Below, one piece after another: positions 29,101 through 34,769 of a stretch of DNA of 40,163 nucleotides. The DNA comes from Deltaproteobacteria bacterium (GTDB taxonomy: Bacteria; Myxococcota_A; JAADFL01): contig JAADFL010000025.1 in NCBI GenBank assembly GCA_013152945.1, positions 1-40,163 of the forward strand. The letters are read 5' to 3'. How positions within the stretch are numbered: position 1 is the first letter of the stretch; the number at the start of each line of letters is the position of its first letter. The position numbers and the translations under genes are program-made. The notes beneath the pieces were generated by a model. It saw nothing but the letters and a program-made list of their open reading frames with translations, ran no database searches and had not been told where the DNA came from.

Positions 29101-31958
29101 AAAGTCTCAAGAAGATATTGGCATTGGATCCTGCCAATATTGGTGCCGTTACTTCCCTGGAAAGATTGTACAGACAAGGTGAAGAGTGGGCCAGGCTTAT
29201 AGAAATCCATCATAAACATATAGCTCTTTCTGATGATACGTCGAAAATCGTGGAATTATATAACAAGATTGGTGAAGTATACGAGCATGATCTGGACAGG
29301 CCTGATCGAGCTGTAGATGCCTATTCCCAGGCGGTAAATTTCGATCCGAGGAACAAAGACGCTTTGTCCGCCCTTGCCAGGCTTTATGAGAAGTCGGGCA
29401 GGTGGGAACGGGCTATCGAAATGCTCGAACGGTATGCAGGCGCCGTGGAAGATCCAGAGGAAAAAACCGAGCTGATATTCAGGGCCGGCAGAATATTCGA
29501 GGTCGAGCTCTCAGATTCGAAGAGGGCAAAGGCTCGTTACAAACAAGCGCTGGATGGTTCTCCGGGGCACTTGCCTTCTCTGCGTGCATTGAAGAATCTG
29601 GCTTCATCAGAAGGAGATTGGGAAGCTTATCTGCCTCTACTGATCCAGGAAGAAAAATGTACGGAGGGAAGTGCCGACAAGGCAAAACTTCTCGTGGAAA
29701 TAGGCCGTTTCTATATGGAGAGAAGAAAGGATCCCGCGGCAGCAATTGAAAGATTTGAACAATCCCTGGAGGTGGATCCCGAGTTCGAGGCAGCGGTGTT
29801 TCCTCTTGCGGAACTCTATTTTGAGGCCGGCCGTTATTCAGAGGCAAGGCCATTGCTCGAGTCGGTGCTTGCAAAGACGGGGGATGATTCTCCTGATGAT
29901 GAAAAGGCCTTGATTATTTATAGGTTGGGATTCGTGGCCGAGCAGGAAGAAGAACTGGATGATGCCCAGGATTACTATACCAGGGCCCTGGAATTGGATC
30001 CGGCCATGTCTACATCTTTGGAGGGCCTTGCCAGGGTTTATTACGCGAAGGAAAACTGGGAGGATGCCCGGACAGCCTATGAAGAAATACTTGAAAAATA
30101 TTCCAGAGGCAGGACCGATGAGGAATCTCTGGAGCTTTATCACCGGCTTGGCAATGTGTACCTCCAGCTAGGCAGGTTGGATGACGCCGCAGCGCTCTAT
30201 GGAAGGGCGCTTCGATTGGACCGGACTTTCAGGCCCGCCCTGCGGGCAATGGTAGATGTGTCGAGTGCCCGGGGAGATTGGGAGGAGGTAATCAACTATC
30301 AGGAGCAGTTGGTGGAACTCGCCGAAGATGATGGAGAGCGTTTGGGTATTCTGACCGCCATGGGGGATGTGTACCGTGACCAACTCGATGATCCTTATGA
30401 GGCTATAGATACGTACAATCAAGCCCTCTCGTTGTCACCGGACGATTTCGAAGTAAACAACCGTTTGTATCGAATGTTCAGGGAAACAGGGCAGTGGCAG
30501 GAAGCCGCCAGGGTTCTGGAAAGGGTATTGGAACAGGAGCAGGAGGAGGCCAGGGTGGCGGTATTCAAACAGGCCTTGGGAGAGATATATCTTACCAAGG
30601 TGGGCGAACTGGAAAAAGCGGTTCGTTGTTTTCAGGATATCCTGGAGATAGATCCGGTTAAGGACGATGCAGCAGAGGCGATAGAGGATATCTTTACAGA
30701 AGATGAAAACTGGAGTGGACTGGAAAGTCATTACAGGAAGATGATCAAGCTGCTCCCCAAGAAGGAAAGAGAGAGGAGAATAAAGATTTGGAAGAAACTC
30801 GGGGAATTATATGGATTGCGTTTGAACAATTTGGATGGTGCAATCATGTCCTTCGAGGTGCTTACCAAATTGGACCCGGAGAATAACAAGCATCTCGAGA
30901 GCTTGGCTGAATTGTACTCAAGCAGTGAAAAATACCGTCCCAAGGCTATTGATACGTACCAACATCTTGCAAAACTCTCGGCTGTGCCGGTCCTTTCCTT
31001 CAGGGCCTTGAGGCGTCTCTATGCGGAAGCAAGGGAATACGATAAGGTGTTCTGTCTTTGTGCTACGTTGCGTTTCTTAAAGGAAGCAACCACGGAAGAA
31101 GAAACTTTTTTCAGGAAATTTTTACCCAAGGCAAAGATGAAGACTTCGAAAGGGCTCAATGATGAGACGTTTTGGAGTCATTTGGTTCATGAAGATGCAC
31201 GAAGCCCGGCAAGCAGGATTTTTGGCTATCTGTACAGGTACGCTGGTCCGAATCTTGCGCCGGGTACTATGATGACCAGGGTTAAGAAAAAGGACAGGAT
31301 AGATCCGAATGACAGTCTGCTTTTCTTCTGTAAGATGCTGAACTATGTAGCACAGGTTCTCAATATGGACAGGCCGGAACTTTTTAGGACGGAAATCCAG
31401 GGACGAGGAATAGCTGTGGCAGACAGTCATCCTCCGGCCTTATTGTTGGGTGAGGATATGTTCAAGGACATACCCAAGCGGGACCTCTGGTACCTGATCG
31501 CCAGGAATTTGATTTATTCCAGGCCTGAATTCATACTATCAAGGCTTTTACCTGCTGACATGTTGAGGGCTCTGCTCGCAGCAGTTATCACGTCTTTCTT
31601 CCCCAAGGCTCCCGCTGATGCAGATCCGAGGGAGATAGAAAGATGGCAAAAAAGGGTGCTACGTAACTTGCCCGGCGAGGTGCAGGATTATTTGCTTGAG
31701 TTGTCAAGGGAATATGTAAAGGAGATAGGCGAACCGTTCGATGCTCATAAATGGCTTGAAGCGGTTGATTACACTGCGAACAGGGCTGGTTTCGTTGTTT
31801 CCAATGATCTCGAGGTTGCAATGCAGCAACTTGTGGCCAGAAAGGATCCTGCGATGACTTTGCCACACAGGGCCTTGGTTAGAGATTTGGTGCATTACTC
31901 TGTTTCCGAGGATTATTTTACTTTACGGGAGAGGTTGGGATTTTCAATACTTACTTGA
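20199..31958 (+). CDS. Giant cytoplasmic TPR protein, 3919 residues (GltI-like)
   Basis: One uninterrupted frame of 11,760 bases. There is no signal peptide or TM segment, so the protein is cytoplasmic. From the N-terminus to about residue 3590 it is built of repeated helical units in which a Trp-containing helix (GRWANLVELLSQRAE type) alternates with TPRs ending in a DPxNxEA turn; the module recurs about every 100-130 residues. A highly acidic, low-complexity insert lies at about residues 1925-1990. The last about 280 residues are not TPR and include LLLGEDMFKDIPKRDLWYLI near 3747, which resembles an M48-type peptidase core without its HExxH. A TPR protein of similar giant size, GltI, stands beside GltJ in M. 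xanthus, and the same neighbour is found here. GAGGAG (20190-20195) is close to the ATG. Role: probable scaffold below the inner-membrane part. Confidence 0.88.
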   Translation: MSAALANNLREALGHLRRNPANDEALSRCESLLRDRGRFGDLVRLYEELALVLPPDEAARMLVKAGRLWREHLGNREGSRLAFLKSLKFRETIEALDALIDMALESRNWWGAAGFMEKRAELLDEPVEKAEAFIKAAELYKDRLRRNRESAFLYRKAFLVAPARVDIFENEIAIRSSRGTWAEVTRTLEMLEDVQPEAEVLSKAYLLAGEALSEAPLQSERALDCLDRLRELGVEAERAEELKAKIEADRQDSKKRIRALREAALNAHNKLEASSLYLKVADLYIVAESDKERAVENVERALLLHPGHMEAIYFLERLYSEGEKFKELVEFLEKAAAGLLDEEDRVDVHLKLALLCTTYLENPEKAIEHYKAVLKADPSNQEAVDSLREYFQAKGDINSAVGFLLKAAENSGLSAQRVSFFKQAAELQHDAEDLDGAGKSYERILEDDPFNEEAMDSLVEIYRALSLNRELASILGRIADINTGQARKEKLLEWARVLEADLEDPLGAFDALSRTIIEFPDDNGFRKELGRLAEKTGKLKELARLYEESLAGSPKNEDWMSLMFELADLYKGRIEDYRKAEECYRRIIEVEPADHRAFASLKALYEMGGRWANLVELLSQRAEMFEETHPDEAVSLWKESCEVYREHLRSPEKAIATARRILQLAPDDGETEEHLLSLLVSERKWKEYTDYLMAKAEAAEETADKIAIYKQILHVLETNGGDYQVAAEIAGRIVEVAPEDYEAVKKFAGFLKHLGRWEEYASALQRVLQICRSEPDKCEPAIIRDLNLELASVLEWQLERPDSAAQEYASIVREDPSCEQAVQALERLIDIESAAPYASEVLEPVFEKNEDWPKLVKVLKVKLKGISGRARSKLQKRISKIAEEKLERVDEAFDGYAAAFEGDPDSNTAKEELERVAAETGRWSELADIFIRTENELDDSAKAAGLKLDAAKILVHRLGKLDQAASIYKELYTADPNNQEVFDDLAELYRRLDIPGDLAALLVGHAGRVEDPERAADYLREAADLFEEKLDDLASAADALKGIIEIRPGDKEILARLARLYERDQDWHGLESVLKALADQAGEDSERTAMEIMLGQLQAGPLSSGEEAVVTFSGILERDPENEDALAGLEEFLEDDALKVDASKVLVPIYRHNKEWARAIEAMEILCEAEADKGRRKEILDEIARIYGEELKRRDMQIVTLLRILKEIPQDNELRMRIESIASDLDAWEEVVAAYEDLLEGSQGELWVQLRLALARIYSEGLENNERALEQLRALSAADPAREDVRIAEIDLLRKLGKFEDLAEVLEVEAGRAADSGNTDRQKELLLELGAIARERLGDVHRAIEAYETLAALDKSDRAVALTRISLYREAGRWEDLVSALREQAESTGDVDMAVAHRLDLAEVLERELSRPNEAITVYARLLQSDDQPPEAVKALERLLSGETTRKAAAEVLAPYYERVKDWRRRIETLEVIIEEEKETETRKRLLLEIASLYEQQLESPALAFVTLCRPFRENPNDVDLEEHLASLAREAGQEEELAAVLDEILGLQDLETSRKVELGLKLAALQNEKLGDSSAALGTYKAILKWEPSNADAIAGLAELSEQGGNWQEVVTALEMKIQSEEEPVEKARLFLKLGDTRREKLEDPQGALSAYESARECKPDDIDIMDRMIDLYEDLERWRDLAVLLPERIAKSSGDERVELELSLARVLEEELEDYEGAVDVYTSILDRHPGNEEAIEALDDIMKVEGVDAEKVADVLDPIFLARKDWGKLLGNYEVRLSKSRDPAARLDWYKAMAGICEKEMEQPAAAFYILSRAYGEGFDDRKVELELYRLAESTGKLEELARELAMSAEEAQDPVKKSGLYWKLGRLHKNRLGDQEQAVTYYEMAADLVPNDKRILTELAGIYEELETWSKWVEVQKKRIEQKEKELAERAEHEAQVEGDADSSTIPVEVDESEIESVEEEPRQGRDEEEVEEESEESEEETLENLYLDTASVLREELGDIDAAIALLESAKSKGVATEAIEGDLVDLYIENGSWEALTTTLEERIAHQEKGPGLSSMLLNLARIYKTKLGEPDRGLDLLAEAIDADPENREALEEMTSFLEDEDRKDKAAGVLVEHAERLEAWDVLSRALEVAVDMAHDKDQGDLLRKAAWVHEKKLNEPEVAFAYLSRAFRLSPLMQDVLEEIERLVEVTNSYEAAAGLFEEMAERLEFSDRAAAVDLFARAAGIYMEKLDLPDLAASCYRQVLDVDPEHAEALRGLVKVCKAREAWDDLADALSRAIAVTGAGPELAELVFELGEVYEKHLDDLQRARENYEQVLSMDAAHRGALEALERVYEDFEEWGPLFEIYEKARELASSEEAKIEFTAKMADLAGEELGMRERAIELWNELLVADPEDPDALEALEELYTATERWQDLVEIYRKQLESTVEDEEKIRLFTKLGYLRSEKIKELDQAKTDWICVLRLEPNNMTALAMLMEVYEEKEEWEDLAAILKRLCSLQKNDEVKKSLYLKLALVYGDKLGRRQDAIAAGKEVLELDPLTEEELDKLAGIFLDNEAWEEASGVLERRWELAEDELEQVEVRRNIAEMWRDRAMDAGRAALEYEKILKAVPSNEQAFKALDEILRTRREWKKLATAFESRGQALVESGADIGEIVEHYSDLADIYEKKLDDPVKALAAWRRVLEVAPDSGDARVEVERLAAETGGFGELVESLASLIEEADTPSAAIGLRLTRARVLKDELDDLDQAEEEFKAILEIAPENKEALDSLAALLKKKKEFGDLSEILERRAHCEEGQARAAFLLEAAKVSEENLDDMERATKLRKEVLRLGGEASEEALEELRRSLSQTEEFEELASVLEDAVSRSDSKIDTRNSLEELARIYEKKLKQADKAIEKLEIVTKEHPRYRPAWKALERLYHKEGKWRELIEVYNKLVTLAEEDGERVELYANAAAIWEEEFGERVMAIESLKKILALDPANIGAVTSLERLYRQGEEWARLIEIHHKHIALSDDTSKIVELYNKIGEVYEHDLDRPDRAVDAYSQAVNFDPRNKDALSALARLYEKSGRWERAIEMLERYAGAVEDPEEKTELIFRAGRIFEVELSDSKRAKARYKQALDGSPGHLPSLRALKNLASSEGDWEAYLPLLIQEEKCTEGSADKAKLLVEIGRFYMERRKDPAAAIERFEQSLEVDPEFEAAVFPLAELYFEAGRYSEARPLLESVLAKTGDDSPDDEKALIIYRLGFVAEQEEELDDAQDYYTRALELDPAMSTSLEGLARVYYAKENWEDARTAYEEILEKYSRGRTDEESLELYHRLGNVYLQLGRLDDAAALYGRALRLDRTFRPALRAMVDVSSARGDWEEVINYQEQLVELAEDDGERLGILTAMGDVYRDQLDDPYEAIDTYNQALSLSPDDFEVNNRLYRMFRETGQWQEAARVLERVLEQEQEEARVAVFKQALGEIYLTKVGELEKAVRCFQDILEIDPVKDDAAEAIEDIFTEDENWSGLESHYRKMIKLLPKKERERRIKIWKKLGELYGLRLNNLDGAIMSFEVLTKLDPENNKHLESLAELYSSSEKYRPKAIDTYQHLAKLSAVPVLSFRALRRLYAEAREYDKVFCLCATLRFLKEATTEEETFFRKFLPKAKMKTSKGLNDETFWSHLVHEDARSPASRIFGYLYRYAGPNLAPGTMMTRVKKKDRIDPNDSLLFFCKMLNYVAQVLNMDRPELFRTEIQGRGIAVADSHPPALLLGEDMFKDIPKRDLWYLIARNLIYSRPEFILSRLLPADMLRALLAAVITSFFPKAPADADPREIERWQKRVLRNLPGEVQDYLLELSREYVKEIGEPFDAHKWLEAVDYTANRAGFVVSNDLEVAMQQLVARKDPAMTLPHRALVRDLVHYSVSEDYFTLRERLGFSILT

Positions 31959-32001
31959 CCGCTGCCCGGTGGATTATTTCGAAGAGGGGTCGGACATGTT
32001 C

Positions 32002-32030
32002 TGGACAGTTGAAGCCAGTATTGGTACAAT
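32002..32030 (+). promoter_or_regulatory. Sigma70-like promoter before the GltJ-like gene
   Basis: TGGACA (32002-32007) and TACAAT (32025-32030) are 17 bases apart; each matches consensus 5/6. The start of transcription would be near 32037, about 57 bases before the ATG at 32094. It lies in the 135-base gap after the giant TPR gene and suggests separate control of the last component. Confidence 0.55.
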
Positions 32031-32093
32031 TAGAAGATGCCGGGTATGTAGGGTGGCCGAACATGGGGTTTTCGGACCCAGGTGGAGCCAGGT

Positions 32094-33131
32094 ATGAAGT
32101 TTAGCTGTGATAAGTGTAACACCTCGTATGTTATTGCCGATGAAAAGGTAGGGCGCAGATTAAAAGTGCGTTGTAAGAAGTGTGGCAATATCATATTGAT
32201 ACATGGCCGCACGGCGACGGTTCCTCCGGCTTCGGCAGTCGATGAGAGCGAGGTTACCCAGAGAGTGGTAACAAGCGCACCGGCGGCCGTTGATTCAGAG
32301 GCAAACCCATCGGCAGGAAATGAAGCCAAGGCGGGAAATGCGGGAGGAGGTCTGCTGCAAGGGCTTTCTTTCGACGACGAGAAGACCGTTCAATATGATC
32401 CGAGTGAATTATTGGGAAAGACAGAGGAAAAACCCGGGGAGAAGTCTGCAGACCTGGAAGGAGAAGAGGATCTTAGTGAGGAGGAAACCCGTGTATTTGA
32501 TGTAGAGCGTCTCCGGGAACTAATGGAAGAACGGGAAATAGCAGCGGCCGAGAAACGGGAGAGGCCGGCTGCAGGAATGCCCGGATTTGCGGTTCAGCCC
32601 CCCAGGCCTGCGTCAGAGCCGGTGTGGTACCTTGCTATCGGCGGGCGCCAGGTAGGCCCTTTGCCGATTGATGACGTCAAAGACAAAATGAAAAAGGGTG
32701 AAGTGGAACTGACCACCTATGTATGGCGCAGTGGATTCAAGGATTGGACGTACGTATCCGGAGTCCCCGAACTGGAAAGGTTGTATCGAGAGGCAGGGCC
32801 GAAAGAGGGCGTTGGTAAGGCAGGTGGGGAAAGTGCCGCTGGTCCGGTTGTGGCCAAAATAAAGATTTCTGAACGTCATCCCCTTACAACGGGCAGGATG
32901 TACGGTGGTGTAGCTGCCGGGCAGGCCGTTGACGAGCCTTTCGCCCAAGAGGGTAAACTACAGGAGAAGCAAGATGGTGCGATAGAGGTGAAGGTAGGTG
33001 GTCAGCGTGCTGTACACACTCCTTCGCCACAAAGAAAACGCAAGGCCACTGTTGTGGAATTCGATCTTTCCGAGTTGGCTTCCCTGGCGAAAAAGGAGGT
33101 GGAGGAGGAAGAGAACCGGAGGAGGAGGTAA
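32094..33131 (+). CDS. GltJ/AgmX-like protein, N-terminal part: zinc ribbon and GYF domain
   Basis: A 345-residue frame carrying the cytoplasmic half of an AgmX/GltJ-type protein. Residues 1-35 form a zinc ribbon of the MJ0042 kind (C5-C8 and C27-C30, with YVIADEKV between). A GYF_2-like domain follows at about 176-228 (WYLAIGGRQVGPLP; YVWRSGFKDW). In M. xanthus these two modules bind MglA/AglZ-type partners and control the machine. ATG 32094 is set by GGTGGAG (32081-32087); the in-frame GTG at 32082 is inside that site. The frame stops abruptly after an Arg run (33129-33131) in a purine-rich stretch, while the missing TM and C-terminal domain continue in the -1 frame just downstream. The gene is therefore best read as the first part of a split gene. 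Confidence 0.85.
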   Translation: MKFSCDKCNTSYVIADEKVGRRLKVRCKKCGNIILIHGRTATVPPASAVDESEVTQRVVTSAPAAVDSEANPSAGNEAKAGNAGGGLLQGLSFDDEKTVQYDPSELLGKTEEKPGEKSADLEGEEDLSEEETRVFDVERLRELMEEREIAAAEKRERPAAGMPGFAVQPPRPASEPVWYLAIGGRQVGPLPIDDVKDKMKKGEVELTTYVWRSGFKDWTYVSGVPELERLYREAGPKEGVGKAGGESAAGPVVAKIKISERHPLTTGRMYGGVAAGQAVDEPFAQEGKLQEKQDGAIEVKVGGQRAVHTPSPQRKRKATVVEFDLSELASLAKKEVEEEENRRRR

Positions 33132-33148
33132 AGGAGACCGCCCGGGAT

Positions 33149-34615
33149 TTGGCAAGGGACCTTGCAAAGGGCGATGCATTTTCCGAAGGGGCCGTAAGGG
33201 TCGAATCAAGGGCTCCGCAACACGCGGGGGAAGATGCGGCAACCGGTTCAGGGCAGGACGCGGTCGCACGGCAAGTCGAAGCAGGCGGCCCGTCTGTAGG
33301 AGAATTGATACAGCAAGAACTCGCAGCAGCAGATGATGAACAGGGGTCCCAGGGAATCCCGATAGCAAGGGCGGACGTCAGTGTTGCAGGGGAACTCCAG
33401 GAGAAGGTGGTGCCCAGCGCCAGAGCGGAGGATGCATACAAGAGAAGGGACAGTGGAATCTATAGTGCACGTAAGGGCGAGCCGGAAAAGAAAGCCCTGA
33501 TCAAAGTCGCAGCAGTTTCCTTCGTTGCAGCTACGCTTCTTTTCGGAGTGATTATTCCATTTGGTCTCGTGGTCGGCCTGAAGGTTCGGGTTCCACTGTA
33601 TTATGATTGGGTTTATGGAGAGGGTGTCGTAAACAATGCAAAGGCCGCTGTTGCAGGCAAGGGAAAGGTGTCGAAAAAAACGGCTGTAACGGAGCAACGG
33701 GCCGGGAGGCAAGGGAAAGAAAATATCGAGAAGGGCAAACCCGCTGACAAAACCGCCGATAATGAAAAGGTTGCGGCAAAAGAAAAGCCTGTGAATTCGG
33801 GAGGGGCGGTAGAAAAAAAGAAGAAGGAAGAAAACGAAAAAAAGGACAATGGCACCGAGCCCGGGCATGGGACTAAAAAGGTTGCAAAATCCAAACGTTC
33901 TTCACACAAGCTTGAAAAACAAAAGAACAGGTCATCGCGTTCGAGAAGAAACAGTTATGGCAGGCGTTCGAGTTACAGGACCGCATCCAGGAACGAAGCG
34001 CCGCAGCACAGACAGCGAACCGAGCCAGTATCGAGGCGCAGGTCGAAAATAAAGAGACAAGCGCAGAAAGCTTCTGTCGCGTCCGCAGACGAAGGCGATT
34101 TCGATGACATTTTGGATGACACACCCAAAGTGCCGATGGGTTCAAAGACAAAGAAAGATAAAGGCCTAAGGAGAAGATCGAGCAGGCGTTCTAAATCACG
34201 CGCAGCAGTTGAACCTGATTTTGGAGATGATGAAGAGGACTTCAAGCCGAGGAAAAAGAGGCACAAGGTCCAGCCTCCTCCGCCACCTATGCCAAAGCAA
34301 AAAAAAGGCGCAGTGTTGCCCGATACCTTGGGGAAAAAGGTAGTGCTCAATGGAATAAAGAGAGGGCTTGCAAGGATACAAAGATGTGCCCAGGAGCAAT
34401 TGAGCAGGGATAAGAGTGCTGTGGTGAGCAAGATAGTGCTGGGCTTTACGATTCAGCGTTCCGGGAGATGTACTAATATTTCCGTTGGCCCCAGCAAAGT
34501 GAAAGGAAGCTACCTGGAGAGTTGTGTCAAGAGGTCTGTAAGATCATGGCGCTATCCCAAGTTTTTCGGCGAAAATATAAAAGTCAAGATACCGTTGCCA
34601 TTGAATGTGCATTGA
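33149..34615 (+). CDS. GltJ/AgmX-like protein, C-terminal part: TM segment and AgmX/PglI domain
   Basis: A frame of 488 residues from a TTG at 33149, but open further upstream without a good start. It holds one TM segment (about residues 117-147, VAAVSFVAATLLFGVIIPF), a long Lys/Arg/Ser-rich periplasmic linker with a Pro run (QPPPPPMPKQKKG), and a TonB-like AgmX/PglI domain (about 394-488) with the conserved cysteines in IQRCAQEQL and LESCVKRSV. Reading back from 33149 in this frame gives acidic PEEEVKETARDLARD, which joins smoothly to the acidic end of the previous frame. The only start (TTG, 12 bases after AAGGAG at 33131-33136) is poor. Together the two frames give the full AgmX/GltJ architecture, so one missing base near 33089-33125, or -1 frameshifting, explains them best. 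Confidence 0.83.
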   Translation: MARDLAKGDAFSEGAVRVESRAPQHAGEDAATGSGQDAVARQVEAGGPSVGELIQQELAAADDEQGSQGIPIARADVSVAGELQEKVVPSARAEDAYKRRDSGIYSARKGEPEKKALIKVAAVSFVAATLLFGVIIPFGLVVGLKVRVPLYYDWVYGEGVVNNAKAAVAGKGKVSKKTAVTEQRAGRQGKENIEKGKPADKTADNEKVAAKEKPVNSGGAVEKKKKEENEKKDNGTEPGHGTKKVAKSKRSSHKLEKQKNRSSRSRRNSYGRRSSYRTASRNEAPQHRQRTEPVSRRRSKIKRQAQKASVASADEGDFDDILDDTPKVPMGSKTKKDKGLRRRSSRRSKSRAAVEPDFGDDEEDFKPRKKRHKVQPPPPPMPKQKKGAVLPDTLGKKVVLNGIKRGLARIQRCAQEQLSRDKSAVVSKIVLGFTIQRSGRCTNISVGPSKVKGSYLESCVKRSVRSWRYPKFFGENIKVKIPLPLNVH

Positions 34616-34637
34616 TCAAAGGGAGCACTGTCTTACC

Positions 34638-34664
34638 TTGACTCGTCAGTTACGATGGAATAAT
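34638..34664 (+). promoter_or_regulatory. Promoter candidate of the OPT transporter gene
   Basis: TTGACT (34638-34643) and AATAAT (34659-34664), each 5/6, are separated by 15 bases, which is shorter than ideal. The site is in the 154-base gap between the GltJ-like gene and the OPT gene. Confidence 0.38.
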
Positions 34665-34680
34665 TCATTTTGTGCAAAAG

Positions 34681-34732
34681 TTTGATCGACTTTTTATTTG
34701 TATTTCAATAATCTCGGGAACCGTCGATCAAA
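34681..34732. promoter_or_regulatory. Perfect 10-base inverted repeat in the OPT gene leader
   Basis: TTTGATCGAC (34681-34690) is repeated inverted as GTCGATCAAA (34723-34732) with 32 bases between. GATCAAAGG also occurs once more at the end of the upstream gene (about 34614-34622). The arms are 38 bases before the ATG at 34770 and downstream of the promoter candidate, so they could form a leader hairpin or a two-site operator. Confidence 0.45.
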
Positions 34733-34769
34733 GGCTGTGAAAACTAAAAGGAAAAACGGAGTATTCAAG

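Noticed and set aside
20199-31958. Giant TPR gene as a fusion of several genes or an assembly artefact
   Set aside because: The frame stays open with one module type throughout, and a giant TPR protein next to a GltJ-type gene is known from M. xanthus.
33149-33151. TTG as a genuine independent start for the second GltJ half
   Set aside because: The frame is open and sensible upstream of it, and the nearest ribosome-site-like sequence is 12 bases away; a frameshifted single gene explains the data better.
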